A stretch of 64,000 nucleotides of DNA. It comes from Tetrastigma voinierianum. Taxonomy: Eukaryota; Streptophyta; Magnoliopsida; Vitales; Vitaceae. Location: assembly GCA_016808115.1 (NCBI GenBank), contig JAEQBH010002450.1, positions 1 through 64,000 of the forward strand, read 5' to 3'. The position numbers were made by a program, and so were the translations under genes. Numbering within the stretch: the first letter of the stretch is position 1; each line of letters begins with the position of its first letter. Shown here piece by piece: positions 35,640 to 48,279 of the stretch. Below the pieces are notes generated by a model. The model ran no database searches. It saw nothing but the letters and a program-made list of their open reading frames with translations, and was not told the origin of the DNA.

Positions 35640-35980
35640 ATCCCTCTATTACATGAGATGATATGCGACATCGTGGTGTGTGCAATAATGTGTTAATAGC
35701 TCATAATGGAGCTCCTTCTGGAACAGAAGTTAATAATCCACCAAACCGGCATCCTAATTGCATCTAACGGTCGGCGGTGTTTGGCAATTGACAAAATTTC
35801 TTGCGAACAGCTGACTTTTAGGTAGCTAAACTTCAAGTACAAACAGAACAATAATCAAACTATATGTTAATAAATAGTGTGGACAATTCCATTTAAATGT
35901 GCGTGTTTACCAAGCGTATGTTACCCTACTTTTCTTGTTTGCGGGAGATAATGTTTGCGCTTGAGTTGGAAGTTGTCCAT
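35640..35980 (-). pseudogene. Ulp1-like MULE gene, 5' end
   Basis: A minus-strand ATG at 35980 begins MDNFQLKRKHYLPQTRK and a possible donor (gtaaca) follows near 35,920. Further down, readable pieces around 35,740-35,650 (LVDY, LLFQKELHYELLTHYC) resemble the segment ahead of the 'I..DV...LGIP' motif that resumes at 13617 beyond element B. Two or three stops are present. The start codon is a guess; it is the first Met after the transposase's end, about 210 bases downstream of it. Confidence 0.5.
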
Positions 35981-36189
35981 ACTACTGCACTTTTGGTTAG
36001 TAATTGCATGCAAACATTCATAATAACAACATTAACATATAAAACAACCTATTCAAATTACTAATTATAATAAATTCCAAAAAGTAAAAAACATAGCATA
36101 TTCAAATGACAAATTAAGCAAACTTTTGTAACGTTCAAAACATAGTATTAAAAAATCTATCACAAATTAATATTGATGACACATTGGAT

Positions 36190-38591
36190 CATGCAATGGA
36201 TTTTTGCACGTTTATCTGTGTGTCCTGCCAAATAACATGACAATATAGTATGCGCTTATCTTAAAATTAGGATTCTATATGCTTTTCCTGGAGTCTTCCA
36301 AAGCCCGGCCTTTTATGCATGGTGGCAAGCACCCAAGAAAACATTCCCTGTCTCGAACAACCCATTGTCATCGATATCGACGTAATATCATGTGTCTCTA
36401 TACTATGAAAAATGCTTGAGGTATACTAATTGTTGTGTAGATAATTTCAACATATTATCAATGAAGTCTGCCAAAATTTTGGCCTATGAAAATTATATCT
36501 TTTGTTGAATGCATGCTCGCGAGATATCTGAATATTTACCAACGATGACATGTGCATGTTTTTTCCATATGTCAACATTCAAAATTGGATTACCTTACCC
36601 ATAACTACAACAAAAGAAGGTCTCCATGAATGGGCTGACCGAGTAAACCTCACCTTTAGCAATATTATTCCTTACTTTCTCATTCATTTTTGACTCGATT
36701 GTACCTTTCCAATTGTTGGATTCTTGTCTATCTTAATAAGCATTGCCCCCAACTTAGTGATATGCTCAATGATGAAGTTGTAGATGGAATGATGATGTTC
36801 ATTTCTTAACCAAGCATTAAAAAGACTCGGTAGGGTTAGTTGCCATTTTGTCCCATCTACGAGTTGGGAATTTTGTCATGACGCAATTCTCAGGTTCATT
36901 TTGTTAAATCCATGTTGCTAATGGCCCATTATACTTTCGCAATTCAAACATGTGAGCATTATAGTCAGTATCCAATCTCGCATAAGCAATTTTATTTAGG
37001 CATTCAGTGCATTTCCTTCCTTATCCTTGTATTTTGCTATTTAAAGCACTAAAGTTCTTCTTCAAGTATGGCGATAACAATAAACATGGTTCTACGATCC
37101 AAATATACTACAGCTACACTGCTGAAGAAGACTCGGATGCTATCTTATATAATGGCTCTTTCCTTATCTGACAACTTTCTTTACATTTTGTAGAACCTGA
37201 CCAATCGTCTTAATTTTCTGACCTCATAACGTCAAATGCTAATGGGAACATCTTTGTCATTTATAATATCTTACGTTATCAATGAAGGGAATAAGGCACC
37301 GTATGACTCTTATGTAGAATGAGTCAATGACAATGATTAGTCAAACCCATTATAAGCCCTTGGATAGACCTTTTGTATGTACAATAAAAGTTGTTCAAAA
37401 TGGTCTTCATTTACAGGCATGTCTCAGCTCTGGCTTGAGCTCAGTTACTTGAGATGATTACAACCATTACAACCAAGGCAACGACTTATAATAATTCTTA
37501 GGCTGACCATGTATTCTATCCTTGGATTTTTTCTTCATTTCCACGTTTGACAATAAGTCAATCTCATACCATGCTCTAATGGAAGTCTTTAAGCAAATTT
37601 GTTGTGATTGGTACTGAGTATATCAAATGACCTCATCAATAACCATAGAGCCTTGTTAGATCTTACAAATAAAATAGTTGAGATGAAGCTATCATCTAAT
37701 ATGACTATGGTTATTTATAAATGTGTGCACTTTGACAACATTCGACACACCTACTGCATGGCAAGTTATTTTCCAAGGCCATCCATTGACTGTGCATGTA
37801 ACAATTATGTGCTTATAACTGTTTCTTTTGTTGTAGTACCGAAACCTATCAGATAAGGACATTAGGTACACAGCATCCCGGAATAAATGCTTATTTGGAA
37901 ATGTTTGATACCTTGCCCATGATTGGATTTAGAGTACCATAACTTGCAATGAATGGCGTCTCAAGTTACATTTGAAATACCTCATTGTCTAATATTTGAT
38001 CATTTTAGATATATTCATCGAGCAAATTCTACATTCGGATTTTCATTGATAAGTAGTATTTTCAAATGTCAGAAGCAACAATAAAATTAGTAAGACTCTA
38101 TTCACATTTGAATTTCCATTGATAGAATGGGTTCATTATTAGAAATTAGTTGAATAGGTGTGGGACTCTATTAACAAACATGGAAGTAAACTTTAGTCGT
38201 TGTTAAACATGTACTTTACAAAATGGTATGACAATTTTGTAACTATAGTGAATGTAAATTAATATACTTAGAAGGTGCAATTACATCAACTACAACATCA
38301 GTTTTTGGAGACACATACAAACGACAATACATGTCCTTGAATCTGAACATCTTCAACAATTCTTGCTCATCAACGTATTATCTGAAATGATGTGGATCAA
38401 ATTTACATGTGTAATGCAATTTCACGGGTGACTGGATCAATCTCAAGTTACCTATAAACTAGTGAAACAAATTCCTCAAACGAAATATGCACTTTCATAC
38501 ATAGTAATCCTTGCACACCCTTGTATTCAGGTGATTCATTTGCATCTTTCTGAATTTTCCCACTTCTACAACAAACATTTCCGTTCTCCAT
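36190..38591 (-). pseudogene. Mutator-like (mudrA-type) transposase
   Basis: Minus-strand domains appear in the order typical of MULE transposases. The N-terminus from ATG 38591 (MENGNVCC...) contains ISFEEFVSLVYR and EIDPVTREIALHM. A MuDR-type zinc DNA-binding domain follows at about 37860-37715 (FRYYNKRN, VTCTVNGWPWKITCHAVG). The DDE core has KMFPLAFDVMRSEN near 37260-37200 and the later segment KIAYARLDTDY...TKFPTRRWDKMATNPTESF at 37000-36830, with NAWLRNEHHH. NIAKGEVYSVSPF comes near 36660. A SWIM zinc finger remnant, KTCTCHRW, is near 36560. A Lys/Arg tail with zinc-knuckle-like residues ends near 36190. Several stops and frameshifts occur. It would bind and cut the MULE ends. It reads toward the Ulp1-like gene. 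Confidence 0.8.
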
Positions 38592-38713
38592 CTTCTTCAG
38601 TTATACCGTTTAAACACATTTACAAATTAAATGTTCATTAGTTACACGGTCAAACATATGTAAACATAATGATAACTATCTTATGCTAGATAGTGTTACT
38701 ACTAGACCATACT
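38592..38713. other. short 5' region of the transposase gene
   Basis: AT-rich sequence between the transposase start and the tandem duplication; no coding signal. Confidence 0.4.
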
Positions 38714-39240
38714 CTTTATTTATTGTAATCAATATGTCTATATGACATATTTAATATCACAATAAAGGAGTCACCTACAAAATAGGTATGTTGGAATCAA
38801 ATAAGAGCTACTTAATGGTTAAGAATGTATGGGAGCAATTACTTATTGGATTGTCCATTAAGGTAGTACTTATGTCTGTTATTGTAGTACCTGTAGAATA
38901 TTCAAGTGGGACCTATAACATGTTATCCTCGTACCTCATCAATCATGCGTCTTACCAAACTTGGTATAACAATCCTTCTTTATTTATTGTAATCAATATG
39001 TATATATGACATTTTATATCATAATAAAAGAGTCACCTACAAAATAGGTTTGTTGGAATCAAATAGAAATTACTTAATGGCCATGAATGTATGAGAGCAA
39101 TTAATTATTGGACTGTCCATTAAGGTAGTACTTATGTCTGTTATTGTAGTACTTGCAGTATATTCAAGTAGTACCTATAACATGTTATTCTAGTACCTCA
39201 TCAACCATATGTCTTATCAAACTTGGTATAATAGTCCTTT
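38714..39240. repeat. tandem duplication, period 264 bp, two copies
   Basis: 38714-38977 and 38978-39240 are head-to-tail copies: both hold tttatttattgtaatcaata, gagtcacctacaaaatagg, gtccattaaggtagtactta and aacttggtataa in the same order. The copies differ at roughly one base in ten. The array lies about 120 bp upstream of the MULE transposase start, where subterminal or promoter sequence is expected. The forward ORF 38788-39009 crosses it and is not a gene. Confidence 0.85.
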
Positions 39241-39969
39241 AATGAATTGACATTTTTTCCTGGTCCTTAACTTTCTATTTTTGTTTTTTGTTTCGATTGT
39301 ACAATAAAACAAATAGAAATGTTATTGCATACTAAGGGAACATTTATAAAACAGTATGGAAAAATTAACGCAAATCAATCACAACTTCACTTTCAGGAAA
39401 TTTTTAAAAAACAAAACGAAATAACATCACATAATACTAACATGGAGGTGTTAACAAATGACACATTAAAGTACTTACAAAGCTCTAAATTCGATATTAT
39501 GGAAAAAAATTAGTCCTCTGTTATTCTTATTTGGTTGTGACTGGTACCAACGTCTTTTGTTGTAGGGCTATTCAGAACAATTTTCACGGAATTTAGAGCT
39601 TTTTTCTTAAATACATGTGGCCTTTTTTCCTTACCTTTGCCATAAATGACTAATTCTGACCTATATAAATTTCGGCTTAATTCTTCCCATCCTTCGACAT
39701 AATGAACACACCACAAATAGGGACAAATGCGTTTGCTAAAAATTTGTCAGTGAAATGGGAAGGAAATGAATACTCCACTTAGAAAGGGTCCTTGATATGT
39801 TGGGGTTCTAACCAGCTTGAAGATGGAGATGGAATGACCACACAAGAAGGACTATGATTAGCTTCAAGTTTCTCTTTTCGCCTTTGGACGAAGGATGAAG
39901 AGAAATGAAGGAAGGGCTTCCCCGATTGAAGGAAGATGAAAGATGAAGCTTTTAGAGTTTCCTTCGTTT
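39241..39969 (-). other. upstream MULE flank with two unassigned open stretches
   Basis: A minus frame at 39716-39510 (68 codons, Lys-rich, VEGWEELSRNLYRSELVIYGKGKEKRPHV in two pieces) and the end of another at 39,970-39,779 are open but match no family I recognise. The element's terminal inverted repeat should lie here or beyond LTR E, but its partner end is outside the window, so I cannot define it. Confidence 0.3.
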
Positions 39970-42900
39970 TGTGACACCCTATCCGGGGGTCTTTGTTGAC
40001 AACCGTCAACACAGTGGAAACACAGTAAATATATGAATATACAGATATCACACTCATTTGTCCCATATATTGAGACTCATTCTGCATATTTAATTCCTGA
40101 AATATACAAAAATATATATAGACTATTTAACTGACAGTCCTTTTATACAACAAAAGGAGTACTACATGTTTTAGTTATGCTGAATATAATACAGAACAAA
40201 AGCAAAAAACAAAACAAAGCCACATCCGGGTCCCATCCCTCATGCGGTTCCATATGTATGGAACGTCTACGGACACATACCCTAAGCGGGTGTCCACGAT
40301 GGGTGAGCAAAGCGCCGTGAGAATATGAAGCTCTCTGATTGCTCGCCGTCTAAGTGCGCATGCAATGGTCGCACGGCAAACACACATCAGTAAAATGTCC
40401 CTGAATCGTATGTCATCACAAAATATCATCGCCTCCCATATCTATGTCACCTCCCCGACTCCCTCACACATGCATACTTAAGTGTGAAAACCGTCCTTGT
40501 ATTATTACAATGACCCACTGTATTAAGCCCTCGCGACTCACTTGGTACTGATGGTAATGCACCAGGTCCCAGATCCGACCAGGTGGCGGATCCGACTGGA
40601 TTCAGGTCTCGAGGCTCATTAGGACTCTTGCCATTCGAGACATTGGGTGGCCCAAGTCTTACTCTTGAATCAATATCTTATATACAAATTTCAAAATAAA
40701 ACTACCCTTTGTGGTAGAATTGTTCACGATGTTACATATACGATCTTGAGTCCCATTTACATATTCAAAACTATACATTTACATGTTCAAATGATCAGCG
40801 TGAACCTACAGTGATGAACCCCTACTTGTGTGTTGGCCTGGCAGAATGCGGAATATTGCTGTCTTCTTCTTCTGTACCTACACGGATAGAAAACCCGTGC
40901 TAAGCTTTACACTTAGTGGGAAACATATATAGTATGCATATACACATTTATTGCTAACATATAACAATAAAAATATCAAATTTCCATGCATTCATATAAA
41001 TGAACACAAGTACCCAATAAGCATAACGGGTTTATGCTTATTCAAATCTCTATGGGGTTCTGTTTATTCTTTATTGAATGCGTGGTATTAAATAAGGAGC
41101 AATACACATTCATTTATATATTCATCATTAGGTTATTTTCATATAATACCTAGGGAATACCTATACCAGTAATAATAAATGAGTAAGACACGACACAATA
41201 GAATTCCGAAGAGTCTGGTCTGATCTTGAGTGTCGTGGCTTAGCGAGGAGTCTTGAAGCGGCCAGTGTTGTCGCACTAATAAGAGAGTATCGAAGTACTA
41301 AATAGAGAGTATCGAAGTACTAATGTGCCGAAGCACTGACAGAGAGTGTTGTCTCACTAATCGAAAATCTTGAGTACTAAGCGAGTACGAGTACTAATGT
41401 GTCGAAGCAGTCGGAGAGTGCCATCGCACTAGTCGAGAATCTGAAACTTCTGCGTGCACACCGCATTAGCATAGGTGTCGTATCATTTAATACACGGTCT
41501 CTGGCATTTCTACGATTATCGTCAATTTCTGCGAGAGCTTATCATTTTATTCTTCTTCTATCAATCCTCTATATCAAATCTACATATATTAACTATTTCT
41601 AAGTTATCTATCTCTTCTTTATCGTGTATTCCGATTGAAACTTAACCCGACTATTAGTACACTTGGTACAACAATCAAATTTTAGATGTGGATACTGAAT
41701 GCCATTAAAGCCGAATATGGTTAAATTCTAGACTCAATGGGCTTTCCATAGAGTCAAGGGAACACCAACAGTTCCTAGCGAAGAAGTTATTCATTGCAAG
41801 TAGGAAGAAAATCGGCAACTTCAAGTAACTCTTCGGTAGCAGGAGGCGACCCTGTATTTTGTCAACATGACTTGTATAAGCTCAATATTGTATCTCAGCT
41901 ATATATGGATGGATTCTAGATTCAGAGGCTCCATAGGTCAAGAACACCCAAAGCGATTCGAGCGAAGAAGTTGTGCGCATCCGAGTTTGGAGGTTGACGG
42001 CCCAATGCGGGGGCTACGCTATAGCGTGGAATCCCGCAGCCATAGCGTGCCATCTTGCCAGCCACGCGTGGCCGCCGGCGTGCGAGGCTCCTTAGCAGCC
42101 GATTACGCCGATTTCCGACTGAAACCATCTGAACAGCCTTGATCCACCGTGACATCACTCCCCATTTGGGGCACGTAACATTCCTGGCAAACACGCTAAA
42201 AACCATCACCCTATCTGATTACAATCGAAAATCACCCCAAAGTAGGAGACAAACCAAACTTCCATATCCATACAAATTCTACAAATCCATCCTCAAGGGG
42301 ACCCACCATATTCTGCTGGTAATCACATTCTCTGTACCTCAAACCCTGGCTCTGGAGGAATTTCATATCTGAGTCCACGTGATCAAGCACTAACCGTAAC
42401 CATCCGTTCGAGCCCCCGTACATAAACTCTTAAGTTTCCATACTTTCCAGCTCCTCTAAAATCCTAACAAAAGTCCTTATATTGAGAAGCTATACAAAGT
42501 TCTATGCAAAAACCAAAACCACAAATCAAGAGGAAGAACCCTGAACCTAGAGTACTGCCAAATCTACGTAACTCCTTTACACTTGTTCTACTCTTCTAAA
42601 ATAAGGATCCTTACACAAGAGTTCCATATTTACTCAAAGGAAATTTATACCAAAGCTCAAAGATCATACCTTTTCTTGGCCTCTTCTTCTTTTTCTTCTT
42701 CTTTCTTCTTTTCTCACCTTCCTTTCTACTCCCAACAGTATGTTTGTCTTTAGAAAGATAAAAAATGAGATATTTTTTGGTCTCCCCTCCTTATCAGTAA
42801 AGTTCTCTTTATCTACCTTTTTTGGTCACTCCATCTTCTAATTTCTATTCAGTTGTACTATTTCCCTTTGACCTCTATTTTTCAATTCATGTCTTTGATG

Positions 42901-43057
42901 CCCCTTTTGACAAATTGCACTTTTGTCCTTAAATCTTACTAATTACGGGTTTTTTAAATTTCTATATTTTAATTTAATTTACAAAAATTTAATTTATCTT
43001 TACAAAATACTATAAAACATGTTGAAGCTCAACTAAGGTATATTCGAGGGTGTTACA
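39970..43057 (-). repeat. LTR E, minus orientation
   Basis: Plus-strand start TGTGACACCC, end GAGGGTGTTACA, about 3.09 kb; in minus orientation TGTAACACCC...GGGTGTCACA, the TG...CA form. Within it, minus strand near 41,955-41,900 carries GGGTGTTCTTGAC followed by a TATATA box, as in element F's LTR. No matching 5-bp duplication is visible (left GTTTT, right ATCAC), and the sequence before its start (GGTGATTG) equals element D's polypurine end. It is therefore probably the 3' LTR of an element whose rest is truncated. Confidence 0.7.
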
Positions 43058-44880
43058 ATCACCAGTGCCAATGGCGACTGATCGAGCCAAATCACTCCTA
43101 TCCACTATATGCCGAAGTCTATGTGATAATCATGATCATGTGTCTTCTTTGGGCAACTCCAAAACTTTTGGCTGTCTGTGGTCTCTTATACCTATATAGA
43201 ACTTTCGGATCCTGCAGTAGATTTCTTACACCCATGTTCAGACTTTTCTGTCCCACGAAGAGGTTAACAATCCACCTAACTAACCAATATGCTTACACAT
43301 TGGCTATAACAGCATGTTTTTAAGCTATGAGAGATTTATTAGACGTCGTCCAATCCTAAGCTCACTATCCATTCATCAATAATGATGATGGATATTTACA
43401 TTATCATACACCCAACATTATACGATGTCCCTGTCGTGCTCACGTCTTGTACCCTTGCATGTTCACAATGTTGCATGTATGATGCACACTACATGGAACA
43501 TTCTAATCAATCTACTTCATGTCAAGTACCATGTAAACATATATAATTCCATTCATTATGTTGTACATTAAATACACCATATTAACATATCATTCACATA
43601 TTTGGCATATTAAAATTGCGGCAATAACACACAGTATTTCACATAAATAACCATTCCGACCATAATTCCAGGCCATACTCGGCCTTGAAAAATCTAGACT
43701 TAGTCGAAAATTTTAGTCTGCTTTAATGGCTAAATTTGAAAATATAAGCTTTGGCGAAAGCTAATCGAAACGATTCGCGGCCGAAATCCATAACAGATCG
43801 GCTGATCCGGTGTCACCCATGGCTCTACGAGCGACCCGCCTTTGGAATATTTTTTTGCAAATTTTACTAGTTAGGATAGCGGCTCCGCCATCAAAAACCA
43901 ACCTCAAAACCCGTCATGCACGGTCCGAAAACTAACCACAACAAAGTCTTATATGCATTTTCAACGATCCGAACCAAAAATGACACGGCTACCAACCTTC
44001 TAAACCCGATCCTAGACTCTTCGAAAAATAGTCTCATGGCCGAAAACTCAGTCCTGTGGTCGGGTCTAACCACACGGTCATTCGTATAAATGAAAAGGCA
44101 GTAGGAAAACCACCTCTTGAAGCATGAAACACCCGAAAACCCAGATCCTTCGTTCTTTGTTGCCTAAGTAACTCGTCGAGCGGGCGACTTTAATTCTTGG
44201 GTTACCGAACTCCGACCGTCGAAACACCATGAAAAAAATGGGACAACTTTGTTTTCTTTCACTGCTTTGTTTCTCCACGCACTCTCCTCCTTCTTTTTCT
44301 TCTTTCTTTCTATTATTTTTTTGCTCTCTCGAATTGTTGCCCGCTAAAGATATTTTCTCCCAGCTTGTCCTCTCCATGTGTGTACTTGTCTGTGTGGTGC
44401 CACTCTGACTACATGTGACAAGTGTCACATCTTGAAGACTACCTGGGTCTTCTCCACACCACTGATGAAAGCGGTGATCCTCTGTCCCATGTGCGCGAGT
44501 TCATGGTGCCATGGCATCATGTCAAGTGTCACTCGATACCTCGTGCCTCAGCGTGAAATTTATTGTCCGAGTCGTGAAATTCGACAGGTAGTTAGATTTA
44601 TGAAGCGATTCCAACGGTGGTCAGTTTCATCATCAAATTTAGAAAATTTCTGGGTTTTTTGGCTTTAATATTTCGAACAAAATTACGGTTTTACCATTTT
44701 CGGAGAAAAAAAATGCTTCTTGGGTTTTATAGTTTTAGCTCAAGAGAGGAAGAGTTAAGAGAGAGAAGGGAGTGAGTTCTGAGAAGAGAAGAAATGAAGA
44801 TTGATTTTGGTTTCAATTTTTTTAAAGTCCGACTAAGATAAAGAGGACATTTTGGGAAAGTTTGTCGATCACCAGTTTGT
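43058..44880 (-). mobile_element. unclassified retroelement debris
   Basis: No readable gag or pol. The minus strand 44,400-43,700 looks like an LTR-type leader: a pyrimidine-rich strand opposite the purine-rich run at 44,330-44,260 and a splice-free AT/GC mix. Its terminal bases cannot be defined. ORFs on both strands (43,123-44,668) are short with no domain. A 9-bp repeat ATCACCAGT stands at 43058-43066 and 44868-44876. Confidence 0.35.
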
Positions 44881-45085
44881 ACATGATGCACAATTTTTTC
44901 CCCATATATTGAACAATTTATTTCATATTATTTGAACCTACACTTTACATTTATTTTCATTTCAATAGCCTAATATATAATTGTCCTAATTATATATACA
45001 ATAATATAAATAAAATAAAAATTTACTTATTTATTATATTATTGATTATCATAGATGAATATATTTTTATTTTTAAAACTAATAT
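44881..45085. other. AT-rich host flank
   Basis: Very AT-rich DNA ending in AATAT, the left target duplication of element F. Nothing coding. Confidence 0.6.
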
Positions 45086-46079
45086 TATGCCCCTTCATCT
45101 ACAGAATTTTATAATAAGTACATTATATATTAAAGATTTATCATTGGGCCAACAGATATTTTTAAGAATTGTTAGATGAATATTGATTAAGTGATTATTG
45201 AATCGAGAAAATATCGCCCAAGTGAAAAGGAAAATATGGAAATTGTAAAATGGGGACCTAGGGTCAATTATGCAGTAAGTTTATATTTAAATGAAATTAG
45301 GAGAAATAAATTAGTAAGGGAAAAAATAGGAATTTTAAATGAAGAATAATAGAAATGGAGGGACCTAAATATAAAAGAAATAAAGAAAAAAAAATCAAAA
45401 GTGACATGTGGCATGTAGGAAAGTGGGAGAGTTTCACTCCTTTTTACATCTGATTTAGAGTAGATCCATAAGAAAGGAAAACGAAGCGGAATGTTTTAGA
45501 GTGAAGCTCACCACTTCTCTGCAGATTTACGGCATTAATTATGGGTCCGAGACGAAGCTCAGAGAGAATCCTTCCTCGTGACAAGAATTTTATGAAATAG
45601 ATATCGGAATGGGGAGTTTACGTGAGCTCAAGGAGGTAGGCCCTTTCTATGGTCATTTTCTACCTAGCATACATTGTGGTGAGTGCGCGTGGGACATAGA
45701 GCGATTTTTGTTAGAAATAAGAGAATTTGGAATTAAGTCCTTCAGGAATTCTAGCCGCATCAATGAACTTGATGTTGCGACTTTTACGAATTTCTTAATT
45801 CGAGACTCACGTGGGCAAGTTATGGTCTTTTCTTTACGAAACGATCAAATGGGTGAGAGTCAGTAGCGAGGTCGTGGAAGCGGAAGGTCGGCGGTATCGC
45901 TAAACGGTCCGGCGGACCTCATCGGCGGCTGATCGGTAGACCTCATCGATGAGGTGACGGGCGCCAACGGCAGTCGATGGGAATTCGTTATACCTCATGC
46001 AGCGGTCCGCGCCGGACCTCATGTAGCGAGGAAGGTGTATTTCGTCTGGCGAAGATCCGAGACTGCGCTCTTTGTAAGC

Positions 46080-46790
46080 AGTGTCAGGTTCGAATTGGTG
46101 TCGAGTTTATTGCGTATGACCTCGAAACGGAAGGTCGTAAGCTTCTTCGTCAGAAGCTGCGTTTAGTTGGACTCTATCGGCCCATTTGGTCAAGAATCCA
46201 TTGATATGCCTGAGGAGGATATTAGATGTCAGACCGAGGTGATTGAGCTCGTATAGGTCCAGATTGACTCGTCGGACCGTCGGCTCGTGCGGGTTGACTA
46301 CGCGCAAACCTCAACCCGGTCATATACCCTTACGTTCGAACGATTTGGGTGCTCTTGGACTCTCGAAAGTAGGTCAGAATACGTTGTCCTTATGCCTGGG
46401 AGATGTAGATGTCAGACCGAGGTGTTAGATCGAGCTTGTCGGTGGGCGCTCCGTCGGTTCAGAAGACCGGCTCTATGATGCGGGTTATTCGCGCATGACC
46501 TCAACGGGAAGGTTGCTACGTTATCTTCTTCGTCCGAACTCCGTTTGGTGTTCTTGAGACTCTATGGAAAGACCATTGAGTCAGAATACATTCATATCCA
46601 CCTTAGGAGGATAGAAGATGTTTGAGCGGTGTCGTCAGGCTCGTTCCAGTCGAGTCCAGCTCGTCGGTTGTTTGGCCCAGCATGCCGACCTCCAGCCGGA
46701 AGGTCTGCTCCTTCGATCGAACTCCGATTCGGGTGTTCTTTGACTCTATGGAAAGACCATTGAGTCAAGAATCCATCTATATATATATCC
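46080..46790 (+). repeat. four-unit array (~190 bp) in element F 5' LTR
   Basis: Units are marked by the segment 'ggtgttctt.gactctatggaaag.ccattgagtcaagaat', seen near 46166, 46352, 46553 and 46732, each followed by a GC-rich stretch with repeated 'gtcgg' and 'cgtc' words. The last unit runs into a TATA box. The same array recurs in the 3' LTR. Confidence 0.8.
46778..46788 (+). promoter_or_regulatory. LTR TATA box, element F 5' LTR
   Basis: TATATATATAT-type box (ctatatatatatcc) placed right after the fourth array unit; the equivalent in the 3' LTR is at 54578-54589, and LTR E has a TATATA in the same relation to its single copy of the module. Likely the core promoter of the retroelement. Confidence 0.6.
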
Positions 46791-48165
46791 TATTGAAATT
46801 GGAACTCAAATTAAACTCCAAAAATCAATCCTAGCCAAAACTACTAATACACATGAATAATATTGTTCTTTAATGGTTTTGGAATAGGGACTGACAGGAG
46901 AAAAAGTAAAGCAGCAGTTGAGATTACAGGATTGGAATCAAAGTGCAAAGATTGCAGGTTTGTTCTCTCAGCTGACCTCTATTCCTCGTTCAAGTTTTAA
47001 ATGTTTGTTCTAAAAGCATATTGAGATGATTTAATTGATTTGAGAAAAGTGATTATTGAAATGTTTGCATATAAAATTGCATGATTGGCTGAAAATAAAC
47101 TGTTTATACAAGCGTCACACATGTGTACTATATTTTGCTATAAAGGATTTGAGCATACTTAATACGAATGTTAACCGTTTAGTTGTGTAGGATAGATTGG
47201 TATACCAATACTGGGTCAAATAGACGATCTTCGCGAACTATTGTATTGATGTGTCACTCCGATCAGCGGCCAGGGACTGTATCGAGTAGTGTTCACTATT
47301 TGATTGTTTATAACCAGGTCAAGCGACCCAGGACCCGTGCGTGTTATAAAACCATGTGATACAGGCTGCCCGGCCGGGTGGGACGGTGCGCGGGTGACTG
47401 CACGATATCTGTATGTCGAAGAGCGTAGGTTAAATTCGTTAAGGGCATATAACTTCGGGTGGTTACATAAAGGCCAGTTGATTGCGCGCCGGCGGTGGTG
47501 GCCTGCTTGAATTGATTGGCGGCAACGTTGATTGAGCCGTTGGATGCGAGCGAAGCGTTTGTGAGCATAGTGAATTGATTTGGTGTGAAGTATTGAATAT
47601 GAAAGTGTATTTTTGGGATGATCGATGAACCATAACTGTTAGCATATAAAACAAGTATATGTATTATGGTTGCATGATCGTCCATAAAGATTTGAAAGTT
47701 TTAATTGTTAAATTACATGATTGGATTTAAACGACTAGGGAATGGATTTGTATAGAACCACTAAGCATGAAAATGCTTAACGTCATTATTTACCAATGTG
47801 CAGGTAGCTGAGTGATAGATAGTGATCGAGCGGACCAAAGATGTCGAGAGTGTCAGTGCGCTAAGAAAGTACCCCTAGGCATACTCAGAGCATGTGCATT
47901 CATTCCATGTTTTCTTTTGGATATTGATATTTTGTAAAAACAATTTGGACTCTGAACATCTATTTTTGTAAATCATTTTGAAAAGGCTTGAATGCCTTCT
48001 TGTAAATGTATTTTCTTTAAGGATTAAATGTATTTTGTTAAATGTTTATGGGGCTTGATTTTGTAGCCGCTTCCATGAATATGATTTCCAGTGATTGAAT
48101 GATTTTAATTGTCCCGGTTTCGGTTGGATCCGCCCAAACTAGTCGAATTCGGGAAGGGTCCTAAC

Positions 48166-48186
48166 TTTATTAATTATTAGAGCCGA
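48166..48186 (+). other. primer-binding site region of element F
   Basis: Directly after the LTR: TTATTAATTATTAGAGCCG, a degraded form of TGGTATCAGAGCC (tRNA-Met complement) keeping AGAGCC. GAGGTTTAGGCGG follows. Confidence 0.6.
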
Positions 48187-48279
48187 GGTTTAGGCGGTTC
48201 TCTAGCGTTTGGTAACATAAATGATTTTAAGCTAATGTAGAACATGCATTTCATTTTGCACTTATAAAGGATGACATGA

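Larger units (their letters stand above)
45086..48165 (+). repeat. 5' LTR of element F
   Basis: Starts TATGCCCC (degraded terminus) and ends GGGTCCTAAC. It is collinear with 52705-55924: 'agaattgttagatgaatattgatta' at 45165/52782, 'ggacctaaatataaa' at 45360/52982, 'gatagattggtataccaata' at 47190/54973 and 'gtgcattcattccatgttttcttt' at 47893/55662. Confidence 0.85.

Noticed and set aside
47515..47550. Sequence resembling the first 11-12 bases of miR171 (tgattgagccg)
   Set aside because: The rest of the miRNA does not match, there is no hairpin partner, and it lies inside an LTR.
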